Positions 17,351 through 26,012 of a DNA stretch of 64,000 bases are shown piece by piece. Made by a program: the position numbers and the translations under genes. Position 1 is the stretch's first letter; each line of letters opens with the position of its first letter. The stretch lies in NCBI RefSeq assembly GCF_017742245.1, contig NZ_JAGHKO010000024.1:310001-374000 (forward strand). Reading direction: 5' to 3'. Below the pieces are notes generated by a model that was given only the letters and a program-made list of their open reading frames with translations, was not told the DNA's origin and ran no database searches. Origin of the DNA: Niastella soli. GTDB taxonomy: Bacteria > Bacteroidota > Bacteroidia > Chitinophagales > Chitinophagaceae.

Positions 17351-17526
17351 AAAGTTGAGCGAAGATACGGTTTTCTGTTTTAAGTGCTGCTTCCCTTCTT
17401 AGTTATTGATTAGTAAGATTGTAGATCAATCGATCTAAATGGCCATTTGCCGGATTTCCGGTTACGGGCAATAAATACCGGCAAAATGATCCGCTTTCAA
17501 GGCCTGGTAACTGGAAACCGCCATCT

Positions 17527-18480
17527 TTAATTGACCACATTTCGTGGTACTTGGGCTACTAAAAAGGCCCTGACATTTTCTATGGTAGTTTTCATTACCC
17601 GCTGACGCGCCTCTTTGCTTACCCAGGCTATGTGCGGGGTAATAATACAGTTTTTGGCTGTCAACAAGGGATTTTGTGGGGATGGGGGTTCGGTAGTCAA
17701 CACATCCAAAGCGGCCCCGGCAATTCGGCCCTTGTTCAGGGCATCGGCCAGGTGTTGTTCATTGACCAGCTGTCCGCGGGAGGTATTAATAATACAGGCA
17801 CTGGGTTTCATTAACTGGATGATCTCATTATTAACAAAACCCATATTATCCGGTTTCAGCGGGCAGTGCAACGACACATAATCAGCTTTGATAAATAATT
17901 CCTGCAGCGGGACCCATTGGGCAAATGCATTTTCCTTTGGCGAAGGGTTGAAATAAAGCAGTTCCATGCCCAAAGCCTGCGCTATTCGGGCAGTTTGCTG
18001 ACCAATATTTCCCCAGCCAACAATACCCAGCGTTTTACCCGCCAGCTCAGTGAGGGGCGACAACTGGTAACTAAAATCTGCAGATCTGGCCCAATCACCG
18101 GCTGCTACAGAAGCAGCATGTTTGCCTACCTGGTTGGTTAATTCCAACAACAAGGCAATGGTATGTTGAGCAACAGAGGCTGTGCCATAGGCCGGCACAT
18201 TACAAACTACAATACTCCTTTTGGCAGCAGCCTGTACATCTATAATATTATAACCAGTGGCTGTTACACCTATCATTTTCAACTGTGTCAATTGCGCCAG
18301 GGTAGCTTCATTAAACGGTACTTTATTGGTGAGAACAATATTGGCATCACGGCACCGGTCAACGATCTCTTCCGGTTTTGTTCTGTCATACACGGTGAGC
18401 TCTCCTAATAATTTAATTTCATCCCAGCTTAGATCACCAGGGTTTAAAGTATAACCGTCGGTCACTACGATCTTTATCAT
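17527..18480 (-). CDS. D-2-hydroxyacid dehydrogenase (glycerate dehydrogenase-like)
   Basis: An NAD(P)-dependent oxidoreductase of 317 residues in the D-isomer 2-hydroxyacid family. The Rossmann loop GKTLGIVGWGNIGQQTARIA is at about 148-167. The catalytic triad is recognisable as Arg in INTSRGQLVNE (about 231-241), Glu in DVLTTEPP and His in IITPHIAWVS. In sequence it is closest in feel to glycerate/hydroxypyruvate dehydrogenases (HprA), but phosphoglycerate or lactate activities are not excluded. It is separated from the dihydroorotase homologue by 176 bp, so it may be independently expressed. Confidence 0.9.
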   Translation of the reverse strand: MIKIVVTDGYTLNPGDLSWDEIKLLGELTVYDRTKPEEIVDRCRDANIVLTNKVPFNEATLAQLTQLKMIGVTATGYNIIDVQAAAKRSIVVCNVPAYGTASVAQHTIALLLELTNQVGKHAASVAAGDWARSADFSYQLSPLTELAGKTLGIVGWGNIGQQTARIAQALGMELLYFNPSPKENAFAQWVPLQELFIKADYVSLHCPLKPDNMGFVNNEIIQLMKPSACIINTSRGQLVNEQHLADALNKGRIAGAALDVLTTEPPSPQNPLLTAKNCIITPHIAWVSKEARQRVMKTTIENVRAFLVAQVPRNVVN

Positions 18481-18617
18481 GAGTCTGCTGCTAATAAAGT
18501 TTGAACCGCAAAAGTAGGAGTAAACAGGTAATAAAAGGCAAGTGAGTTGTGAGTTGTGAGTGACTCGCGACTATCGTGACTAATAACTACCTTGCGGCGC
18601 CAAAAATCCATTGCCTC

Positions 18618-18645
18618 GCCCGCCGAAGCTTTAGCGTAGGAGGGC
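18618..18645. repeat. REP-like palindromic element
   Basis: An imperfect palindrome with core CCCGCCGAAGCTTTAGCG, paired with GTAGGAGGGC across two short internal loops. It shares the scheme CCGCC-GAA-GC...GC-GNA-GG with the element at 24269-24294, pointing to a dispersed family in this genome. It is located in an intergenic gap of 231 bp. Confidence 0.55.
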
Positions 18646-18711
18646 CCATTGCCCTCTCACTCTATCAACCTGTCAACTGGATTTCTATTTATCTTCGCAA
18701 ATAATTTATAT

Positions 18712-18945
18712 ATGGCAGAATACATAATATACGTAGGACAGATAGAAGAATACCAGATGTTGAACGACAGGCAGTCGCTCGATGCCATTTTTCGCAAGGC
18801 GCAAAGTGCAGTTGTAGGCGGGGAAGTAGTGGCGCTGGTAAGGCAAAACACTAATGGAACAGCATATCGTTTCGAAGAGATCTCAACCCTGGAAGATCTG
18901 AATGCCTATAAAAAGAACGTATACAAATACGTTAAAGAAGATTAA
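18712..18945 (+). CDS. Small conserved hypothetical protein
   Basis: A 77-residue acidic soluble protein without known domain. It reads MAEYIIYVGQIEEYQMLNDR, then an Ala/Val-rich strand region and a C-terminal helix (LEDLNAYKKNVYKYVKED). The predicted pattern is beta-alpha-alpha-beta-beta-alpha. The ATG at 18712 is preferred because codons upstream of it fall in an A/T-rich promoter-like stretch. I know it only as a type of small protein common in Chitinophagaceae. It lies upstream of the epimerase gene with an 82-bp gap containing a GC-rich hairpin. Confidence 0.7.
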   Translation: MAEYIIYVGQIEEYQMLNDRQSLDAIFRKAQSAVVGGEVVALVRQNTNGTAYRFEEISTLEDLNAYKKNVYKYVKED

Positions 18946-18958
18946 GTTATTAACTCCA

Positions 18959-18978
18959 CCTCCCCCCAACCGGGGAGG
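18959..18978. terminator. GC-rich hairpin, possible terminator
   Basis: CCTCCCC (18959-18965) pairs with GGGGAGG (18972-18978) over a 6-nt loop. There is no T-tract after it. Such C/G palindromes are common dispersed intergenic elements in Bacteroidota, so attenuation of the upstream small gene is only possible. Confidence 0.4.
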
Positions 18979-19027
18979 ATGGAAGGCGGGCTGAAACCAA
19001 ATATTTTTAAACAGACATTAGGAACAT

Positions 19028-20014
19028 ATGAAGGTGTTGGTTACCGGCAGTGCCGGACATTTAGGCGAAGCACTTGTGCGTACTTTACGGCAAATGAACT
19101 ATGAGGTAGTTAGTATTGATAAACTATCCTCTCCATTCACATCCCATACGGGTACTATAACCGATCGGGCATTTGTAAAACAGTGTATGCAGGGAGTAAA
19201 ACAAGTGTTTCATACCGCCACCCTGCACAAACCACATGTGGTAACCCACAGTCAACAGCAATTTATCGATACCAATATTACCGGCACGCTTAATTTGCTG
19301 CAGGAAGCGGTAGCGGCAGGGGTGGAGGCTTTTATTTTCACCAGTACTACCAGTGTATTTGGCGATGCACTGGTGCCCCCGGCAGGTGCACCTGCAGCCT
19401 GGATAACAGAAGAAGTGCCCCCGGTACCAAAGAATATCTACGGAGTTACCAAAGCAGCGGCAGAGAACCTGTGTCAGTTATATTTCCGGAATGCGGGTCT
19501 TCCCTGTCTAGTGTTGCGAACCTCCCGTTTCTTCCCGGAAGAAGATGACAACCGGAAAATGCGCGGCATTTATCCGGATACCAATCTCAAGACAAATGAA
19601 TTCCTGTATCGCCGGGTAGAAATTGAAGATGTGGTAGATGCCCATTTAGCCGCTGCAGCACGCGCCCGTCATATAGGCTTTGGCACCTATATTATCAGTG
19701 CCACCACGCCATTTACACAATCCGATCTGGGTGATCTGCGTATCCATGCCAATGAGGTAGTAAAGCGCCTGATACCGGAATATATACCTGTTTATGAACA
19801 ACGCGGTTGGAAAATGTTTCCGGCAATTGACCGGGTGTATGTAAATGAAAAAGCCCGCAGGGAATTAAGCTGGCAACCGAAATACGACTTTAGGTCCATT
19901 ATACAACAATTACAGGCTACCAATGAGCTGCGAAGCCCACTGGCTGTACAAATTGGCGCCAAAGGGTATCATACAGAAAAATTCGTTGACGGGCCGTTCC
20001 CGGTAACGGAGTAA
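19028..20014 (+). CDS. NAD-dependent epimerase/dehydratase family protein
   Basis: An extended short-chain dehydrogenase of 328 residues. The NAD loop VTGSAGHLGEAL is at about 4-15 and the catalytic Y-x3-K is YGVTKAAAENL near 139. Asp in place of a usual phosphate-binding basic residue near the second strand (SIDKLSS) favours NAD. The substrate cannot be read from the sequence; nucleotide-sugar epimerases and sterol-type dehydrogenases share this layout. The gene appears to stand alone, ending at a strong bidirectional terminator (20028-20066). Confidence 0.9.
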   Translation: MKVLVTGSAGHLGEALVRTLRQMNYEVVSIDKLSSPFTSHTGTITDRAFVKQCMQGVKQVFHTATLHKPHVVTHSQQQFIDTNITGTLNLLQEAVAAGVEAFIFTSTTSVFGDALVPPAGAPAAWITEEVPPVPKNIYGVTKAAAENLCQLYFRNAGLPCLVLRTSRFFPEEDDNRKMRGIYPDTNLKTNEFLYRRVEIEDVVDAHLAAAARARHIGFGTYIISATTPFTQSDLGDLRIHANEVVKRLIPEYIPVYEQRGWKMFPAIDRVYVNEKARRELSWQPKYDFRSIIQQLQATNELRSPLAVQIGAKGYHTEKFVDGPFPVTE

Positions 20015-20027
20015 CATACTATATCAT

Positions 20028-20066
20028 AATTGAAAAAGCCCCATCATCATCGGGGCTTTTTCAATT
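20028..20066. terminator. Bidirectional intrinsic terminator
   Basis: A 15-bp perfect stem (20028-20042 with 20052-20066) has an AAAAAGCCCC/GGGGCTTTTT core and a loop of 9 nt. It serves the convergent plus-strand epimerase gene and the minus-strand exported-protein gene at 20081. Confidence 0.9.
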
Positions 20067-20080
20067 ATTAAACTTTCAAA

Positions 20081-20482
20081 TTAGTGTCTTCCATAATGAT
20101 CGTTTCTATCATCCCTGTCGTACCTGTTATCTCTGTCGAATTTGTTAGTAGTAGTTTTTACCACCACTTTACCATTCCGGTTAATATCGATATCGATCAA
20201 TTGGGCAGGCGCAACATACATAGAACTATTATAGATCATTGAGGTCTTCTTTCTAAAACCTGCGCTTTCTGTTTTGTAAATGGTAATGGAGTGATTTCCG
20301 GTGCGAATATTATCCATTACAAAGGTATTATTCAGGTTATACAGGTTACCATCGATCTTTACCTGCATCATTGCACGGTCGTTATTTGAAATGGAAATTT
20401 TAGAAGCTTTAGGACCGGGAGCAGGAGCAGCAAAAGTAGTTACACTAAATAATACAGCGATAAGGGTAAAAATCTTTTTCAT
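20081..20482 (-). CDS. Small exported protein with Asp/Arg/Asn-rich tail
   Basis: A 133-residue secreted protein. The signal peptide is MKKIFTLIAVLFSVTTFAAP with cleavage near residue 19-21. The mature part is a short beta-sandwich segment (SISNNDRAMMQVKIDGNLYN, then NSITIYKTE-like strands). This matches the N-terminal portion of DUF4476-type Bacteroidota proteins, but the DUF4476 domain itself is absent. The last 25 residues are low complexity, repeating R-D-N/D-R-Y-D. Role unknown; a surface or periplasmic protein is likely. Confidence 0.75.
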   Translation of the reverse strand: MKKIFTLIAVLFSVTTFAAPAPGPKASKISISNNDRAMMQVKIDGNLYNLNNTFVMDNIRTGNHSITIYKTESAGFRKKTSMIYNSSMYVAPAQLIDIDINRNGKVVVKTTTNKFDRDNRYDRDDRNDHYGRH

Positions 20483-20671
20483 ATACTGTTTCCTCCATTG
20501 TTTGTTTGTATAATAGATGGCCTTGAAGAACAGTTGTTTACTAAAGGAGTGTTAAAGGCTCCTTCGCCCTGGACAGGCTAAATAATCCTGATTATCAGAT
20601 GCTAATATGCATGCATCAATTGCCAATTGGTTGTACTGTCTGTTTTGGCAATGCCTTTATATTTACCACTT

Positions 20672-23647
20672 ATGTTTATAATAGGAAAACATTGTTTGTT
20701 GTTGATTGCCGCCTGCCTGTACCTGTTACCCGTTGTCAGGGCCAACGGCGTTGGCTCTCATTCCACTGATATTAAGCCAACACCACAGGCTACACAAATA
20801 GGATACATAAAGAACAATACCATTATAGTGGTAACCGGCAGCACCTACCGGTTTACAGTAGATACGCCGGAAGACCAGGGCCTTGTTTCAACGCGGCCAA
20901 CGGTAAAGCAATTGCTGGAGCAGTTAACCTCCAAAAATGGATCTATACAACAGTATCGCATTACAGATAAACAGGGAAATACGAAAAGCGAAGGCGGCAT
21001 TATCGCAGGCGACCGGTTAGTGGTAACAGCGCAGGATGGTATAGCCATGAAAAAGTACCTGCTTGTATTACAGCCAATGGCACTTGGTGGCAAGATTGAA
21101 TTACAGCAGGAAAAGGTAACGGTAAATACCACAAAAGACCTGATACTCTTCTTTACAGCGGGACAACGCAGTCCGGATGTAACAGTAAAAATATATCTGC
21201 CTACTGGTATCCATGCCACTTTACAAAACACCACGGTGAATGTAATTGGCCGTGGTGATGTATTACTGGAAAACTTTGCACAACAATCAATTGGGCGCAC
21301 CGGAACCAGGTACCCGTTTACTAAAGTAGGAGCGGTGGCTATTACGCCGCTGCCCAATGGTGGTTCTGTTTTACATTTCAGCCACCTCGATTTACGTCCG
21401 GCTAATGGGGCCGACCTCAAGATCGTGATCAGGAATGTGCGCTTCACAAAAACTGGCAATTATGCATTCAAAGCAAATTATACCACCGCAAAACCGGAAG
21501 TTTTAACCAGTGCAGGCACCGGAGTTGAAACAACCACCCTGCAAGTAACGCCAACCATATCCGATTTTGCAAGGATTATTGATCAGTCATTTCAATACAA
21601 AGAAACAGCGAACACTTTTACCACCGTTCAATTTACCTGGAGTACCATTTCCGAAAAAACCATTCAACTACAACAATCCCTTGATTCGGGTAAAACCTTC
21701 GTACCCGTTAATGCGACCATCGATTTAAAAAGATCAACAGTTGGCATAAGCGGATTGAGGCCTGACAAATTATATACGTTCAGATTATTTGTTCAGGGTG
21801 GTTTGCATAATGGGTTGTCAAACCCGGTACAATTTTATTCAGGTAAGCTGGATGTTAAAATAGTTGGCGCCACCGGCGACAGCAGCCAGGATTGTACCCA
21901 GGCCATCAATAAAGCTATCGATTACATGAACAGGATAGGAGGGGGCACCCTCCTTTTTAGCAAGGGCACCTATTCTCTTCGCACGGTCCATTTAAAAAGC
22001 AACGTGTATTTGTACATTGATAAAGACGCCACTATAAAAGCATTAAAAGGCGCTGACGCCCCTGAAACTACCTGGTTCAGCGATAAAAAATATCGCTCCG
22101 GTTTATCACCAACCGACGCAGGTCCCTATGAAGACCCTGAGAATTATTTAACAAAACAGGATGTGGGCCATCACTATTTCAATAATTCCTTATTCTTCGG
22201 CGAACGGCTTAACAATGTAAAGATCATTGGCAATGGCTATATCACCGGAAACGGCAACCTGGTTACCGGCGACAAAGTGATGAACAACGCCCCCGATAAC
22301 CGGGCCGATAAGTTATTCACCTTTAAACTATGTACTAATATTGAAATAGGCGGTCTTTACCGCGAAGCCGATCTTTGGTACGATAGCACAAAGGACGAAC
22401 CCTATTATATCAACCAGGATGGCTCCAAAGATTTCGACACGGGTAATATGCTGCACATAGATCGCAGCGGGCATTTTGCATTACTGGCAACGGGTACCGA
22501 TTCCATACATGTTCACAATACTTATTTTTCGTGGGGCAGCACTTCCAGCGTGCGGGATATCTACGATTTTATGGCCTGCAGCGATGTTACGGTCACCAAT
22601 ATTTATTCAAAAGTCAGTTCCGATGATATTGTAAAACCCGGTTCGGATTGTTCCCTGGGCTTTACCCGGCCGGCTCATCATTATAAAGTGCGCAATGTGA
22701 TCGGCGATACTAATTGTAACCTGTTCCAGATTGGCTCTGAAACCGCGGATGACATTACCGACATTTGCGTTGATAATATTTATGTGCTCGGTTCCAACAA
22801 AGCAGGCTTTTCCATATCTACCAACGATGGCGGTCACATTAAAAATATTCACCTCAACTGCGGACATACCGGCCCGTTGCATCACCGCTCCCTGATGTTC
22901 CGCAGCTTTACGCCTTTCTTTATTTCCATTTCCAACCGGGGGCGGGTAATAGGAGCGGAGGCAGGCAAATACATGTTTACCGATAATGGCGAAAAGCATG
23001 ATGAATTACTGATAAAAAATGTAAACATTGGGCAGGTGGAAAACATCATCCTGAATGGCATCGATATTTATGATGTGTATGCAGGCAGTTCATTCAACGG
23101 AAAAAGATGGGCCGGCTATGATGGAAAACAGCGCCGGGCGACCCCAATCATTGCCGGGTATCGTTTACCAACCAATGACCAGGTAACAGGTGGCCTCAAC
23201 TTTACCCTGCCCAATGGAAAACATACCGGTTATATTAAAAACATTGTGTTCAACGATGTTCAAATCCTGGTAAAGGGCGGTAATCAATTAGCAGATACGG
23301 CAGCCACTCCCCCGGAACTAGGCGTGGGGCAATATAATGCGGCTAACCTGAAAATACAGCCATCCTATGGGTTGTGGGCCCGCCATGTAATGGACCTGAC
23401 CGTAAAAGGATGTTCTTTTAACTACGAAAAACGCGACAGCCGGTATCCCATCTATCTCGATGACGTGATCGGCGCCCATATCTCGCATGTGCAAATGGTT
23501 CGTCCTGTTGATAACAAGGAGGTAATAAAGCTGAAGCACGCGGCCAACGTACAAATTGACAATGTTTTTTACTATGAGGACGTCTGGAATAAGGCAGGTA
23601 CCGGATTGTCCGCTGTAAAACAAATACGAACTATCAATTTGAAGTAA
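20672..23647 (+). CDS. Large exported GH28-like right-handed beta-helix protein
   Basis: A secreted protein of about 990 residues. A signal peptide (MFIIGKHCLLLIAACLYLLP) supports the ATG at 20672; an ATG at 20651 is possible. About 40-300 is a set of beta-rich N-terminal domains, then a fibronectin-like segment (about 300-385). From about 395 onward a right-handed beta-helix follows, starting with VGATGDSSQDCTQAINKAID and GGGTLLFSKGTY, the usual opening of polygalacturonase-like (GH28/pectate-lyase fold) enzymes. The double-Asp motif is kept (SSDDIVKPGSD), but the GH28 N-T-D and G-H-G motifs are not recognisable (CNLFQIGSETADD in place of the His motif). It is probably a polysaccharide-active enzyme of uncertain family. 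It may pair functionally with the downstream cupin gene. Confidence 0.82.
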   Translation: MFIIGKHCLLLIAACLYLLPVVRANGVGSHSTDIKPTPQATQIGYIKNNTIIVVTGSTYRFTVDTPEDQGLVSTRPTVKQLLEQLTSKNGSIQQYRITDKQGNTKSEGGIIAGDRLVVTAQDGIAMKKYLLVLQPMALGGKIELQQEKVTVNTTKDLILFFTAGQRSPDVTVKIYLPTGIHATLQNTTVNVIGRGDVLLENFAQQSIGRTGTRYPFTKVGAVAITPLPNGGSVLHFSHLDLRPANGADLKIVIRNVRFTKTGNYAFKANYTTAKPEVLTSAGTGVETTTLQVTPTISDFARIIDQSFQYKETANTFTTVQFTWSTISEKTIQLQQSLDSGKTFVPVNATIDLKRSTVGISGLRPDKLYTFRLFVQGGLHNGLSNPVQFYSGKLDVKIVGATGDSSQDCTQAINKAIDYMNRIGGGTLLFSKGTYSLRTVHLKSNVYLYIDKDATIKALKGADAPETTWFSDKKYRSGLSPTDAGPYEDPENYLTKQDVGHHYFNNSLFFGERLNNVKIIGNGYITGNGNLVTGDKVMNNAPDNRADKLFTFKLCTNIEIGGLYREADLWYDSTKDEPYYINQDGSKDFDTGNMLHIDRSGHFALLATGTDSIHVHNTYFSWGSTSSVRDIYDFMACSDVTVTNIYSKVSSDDIVKPGSDCSLGFTRPAHHYKVRNVIGDTNCNLFQIGSETADDITDICVDNIYVLGSNKAGFSISTNDGGHIKNIHLNCGHTGPLHHRSLMFRSFTPFFISISNRGRVIGAEAGKYMFTDNGEKHDELLIKNVNIGQVENIILNGIDIYDVYAGSSFNGKRWAGYDGKQRRATPIIAGYRLPTNDQVTGGLNFTLPNGKHTGYIKNIVFNDVQILVKGGNQLADTAATPPELGVGQYNAANLKIQPSYGLWARHVMDLTVKGCSFNYEKRDSRYPIYLDDVIGAHISHVQMVRPVDNKEVIKLKHAANVQIDNVFYYEDVWNKAGTGLSAVKQIRTINLK

Positions 23648-23861
23648 GGGATGTGACTACCAATCTGGTGCTGGCCAGTTTTACATTGACCTATACCCGT
23701 TTTCATAACCATACGCTGGTCATAAAAGGGCTGACAGGGATAACAACCGGCACCAACGCCTTCAGTGTCATTGCTGTCAATCCCTATTAACGGAATAGGT
23801 CCCTGGTAAACGCAGATTGGAGTTGAAGGATATCGGTATATTTACTGAAAAGATAACAAAT

Positions 23862-24233
23862 ATGGAGAACGATTTTCCCTACGACACCAGGCTCGATGTA
23901 AAATACAATCACCTTGAATTAATTGATGTACCGTCCATTGTAAAAGCCAATCAACACAAATGGTTCAACCAGACCTTAACGCAGGTGAACAACAGTGTGG
24001 TGCGGGTAGCCATTGTAGAAGGGGAGTACCACTGGCATAAACACGATAACGATGATGAGTTCTTTTTTGTGCTGGATGGTCAGTTGCTTATTGATCTCGA
24101 AGACAAAACAGTTACCTTGAATCCCTGGGAAGGTTTTACCATTACAAAAGGCATTCTTCATCGAACAAGGGCATTGACGAAAACGGTGATGTTGATGGTA
24201 GAAACGAGTGATATTATCCCTACGGGTGATTAA
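23862..24233 (+). CDS. Cupin-domain protein
   Basis: A 123-residue single-domain cupin. Motif 1 is EGEYHWHKHDNDDEFFFVLDGQ in outline (H-W-H-K-H ... E), giving three His and one Glu as metal ligands. Motif 2 is present as ITKGILHRTRAL (the fourth-position His). This fits a small mononuclear-metal cupin, isomerase or sensor-like; the substrate is unknown. The ATG at 23862 is preferred over an in-frame TTG at 23817. It is the last plus-strand gene before the convergent uptake locus, with a REP-like element and a terminator behind it. Confidence 0.88.
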   Translation: MENDFPYDTRLDVKYNHLELIDVPSIVKANQHKWFNQTLTQVNNSVVRVAIVEGEYHWHKHDNDDEFFFVLDGQLLIDLEDKTVTLNPWEGFTITKGILHRTRALTKTVMLMVETSDIIPTGD

Positions 24234-24268
24234 TACACGAAGCAGGAAGTAGGCCCATTGCCCACTTG

Positions 24269-24294
24269 TCCGCCGAAGCCTTGGCGAAGGCGGA
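24269..24294. repeat. REP-like palindromic element
   Basis: Symmetric element TCCGCC-GAA-GCC-TT-GGC-GAA-GGCGGA. The two GAA triplets form a symmetric internal loop between two stems. It is related to 18618-18645 and has the same TCCGCC/GGCGGA ends as the core of the palindrome at 33218-33251. Confidence 0.6.
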
Positions 24295-24309
24295 TTGCCT
24301 AGATAAAAC

Positions 24310-24343
24310 AAGAGGCTATCTCTTATTGTAGAAATAGCCTCTT
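24310..24343. terminator. Bidirectional terminator-like hairpin
   Basis: AAGAGGCTAT (24310-24319) pairs perfectly with ATAGCCTCTT (24334-24343) across a 14-nt loop, with A-rich sequence to either side. It lies between the convergent cupin gene and the DUF5689 lipoprotein gene. Confidence 0.7.
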
Positions 24344-24367
24344 AAAATATAAAGGACGGATCAATGA

Positions 24368-25984
24368 TCACTCAACCAGCTTTGTCACCGCGGGATGTCT
24401 TTCCAATGTGTCAATAGTAGCCGTAGTGGGAAACAGTTCCACTATGACTTGTTTACGTGCGGTTGTCCATCTGCCTAGGGTAATATTGTATACACCACCC
24501 ATCATACTAAACAGACCGGCGTCAGAAGCATCTTTACCATTATTGGGGTGCAGCTCGTTAAAAGGGTAAGCAAAATTCTTCGTATTGCCAGCGGAACGGT
24601 AATACAGATAAGGTACTACCACAGGTTTATATGTTGCCGTATCTATAGATACCGAATACATAGAGTACCAGTCGTTATTAGTGATCCTATACCCTAATAT
24701 GGTTGGTTTGCTTGGGTCATAAATGGTGGTGGTGCCACCTGATCCTAAAAACAACACATCTTCCGGCACGGACTTTTCAGTAATAGTAGTTCCTTTAAAG
24801 ATGGCTACCCCAGAGGCATTCCCACTGTTGGCCCAGGGGCCGGAGTTGGCAAATGTACTGGCACGAACAAGCCCTCCATCACCAGGGTTTATAGCGTCTT
24901 TGGTGCCATTATAGTTTTTTGCGTAAAAATTTGAGGTGGCCGGAAAAGAATAAGTCCCCGCTGAACCATTGATCTTTTTACCCTGGAAGCCAAAATAATA
25001 GAATTGACCTTTTTTTACGCTGCCCGATGTGATGTTCCATTTAATAGTACGCATCCCACCTGTAGCCCATCCGGCATCGAGTGGAGTAGCAGAACTGGAA
25101 CCGCCTGCGTTGTTACAATATACTATGCAATACGGTGTGGCGGCAAAATCTATATCTGTAGTTGCCAGCAGTTGAGTGTATTCATAACCAGCGTCACCCC
25201 CTTTAGGGTCAGTCTGGTTCCCGGTTATAAGCAGGTCCTGTGCAGAAGATCCCATATTGATTATATCATCGCCGTTCCTTGTTCTGTAGTTTACACTGCC
25301 TTCAGCAGTACGAAATGGAATACCTACATATGCCGCCAGCCCATAAGGCGCATTGTTGGCATAGCTGGCACCTGGGTTGGTATAAAGCGTAAGGTCTCCA
25401 AAACCATCATTGATCTTTTTATCACCCCCAATCACTTCCCCGGCTTTAGGGGCGGGATTGAAACTGGATTTATTAACCAGACACAGGGAGCTTTCATACA
25501 ATTCAGGATGGGCCTGCAGTTGCTCCACCGTAACCGCATTTATCGCAACCAATCCCTTGCCCTTGGCGGTAACGTTGGATGCTGGTATCCCCGTAATGGT
25601 TAAAATACCATTTTTACGGGTTAAGGTGCCGCCGATAATATCTATTTGTACCGAGTCTCCTGAATGGTAGTTGGCAGCTTCAGCGCCAATCTCAACAGAA
25701 ATACCACGCAGCGTTTGCAACCGGCGAATATCCTGCACCACCAGCAAACCTTCAGGTAGATTTTTTTCTGAATGGTCTGAGATAACTACCGCAGCCAGTT
25801 TGGATGCTCCATACACATTTTCTTTTGAAAGGACCAGGTCCGATTCTTTATAAAGCTGGCGCATATCCAAAATAGAGATGATCTCGCTGGGTACACCGCC
25901 CGGATAATTGTATTTATCCTTATTGCAACCGCTAATAGCGATCGCCATGCTTATTATTAAAAAAAGATTTACAAAATATTTCAT
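24368..25984 (-). CDS. DUF5689-domain surface lipoprotein
   Basis: An outer-membrane lipoprotein of 538 residues. The lipobox is in MKYFVNLFLIISMAIAISGC (Cys at 20), which fixes the start at 25984 rather than 26050. The N-terminal half (about 30-250) reads as the DUF5689 fold, an OB-like beta-barrel of Bacteroidota surface lipoproteins (GVPSEIISILDMRQLYK, VVQDIRRLQTLRGISVEIG, NGILTITGIPASNVTAKGKG in pieces). The second half is a beta-sandwich-rich domain of unknown class. It is the last gene of the SusC/SusD locus (28 bp after susD) and is probably a substrate-binding accessory on the cell surface. The substrate is unknown. Confidence 0.85.
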   Translation of the reverse strand: MKYFVNLFLIISMAIAISGCNKDKYNYPGGVPSEIISILDMRQLYKESDLVLSKENVYGASKLAAVVISDHSEKNLPEGLLVVQDIRRLQTLRGISVEIGAEAANYHSGDSVQIDIIGGTLTRKNGILTITGIPASNVTAKGKGLVAINAVTVEQLQAHPELYESSLCLVNKSSFNPAPKAGEVIGGDKKINDGFGDLTLYTNPGASYANNAPYGLAAYVGIPFRTAEGSVNYRTRNGDDIINMGSSAQDLLITGNQTDPKGGDAGYEYTQLLATTDIDFAATPYCIVYCNNAGGSSSATPLDAGWATGGMRTIKWNITSGSVKKGQFYYFGFQGKKINGSAGTYSFPATSNFYAKNYNGTKDAINPGDGGLVRASTFANSGPWANSGNASGVAIFKGTTITEKSVPEDVLFLGSGGTTTIYDPSKPTILGYRITNNDWYSMYSVSIDTATYKPVVVPYLYYRSAGNTKNFAYPFNELHPNNGKDASDAGLFSMMGGVYNITLGRWTTARKQVIVELFPTTATIDTLERHPAVTKLVE

Positions 25985-26012
25985 CTTAATGATTTTTTTA
26001 TAAATGATACAC

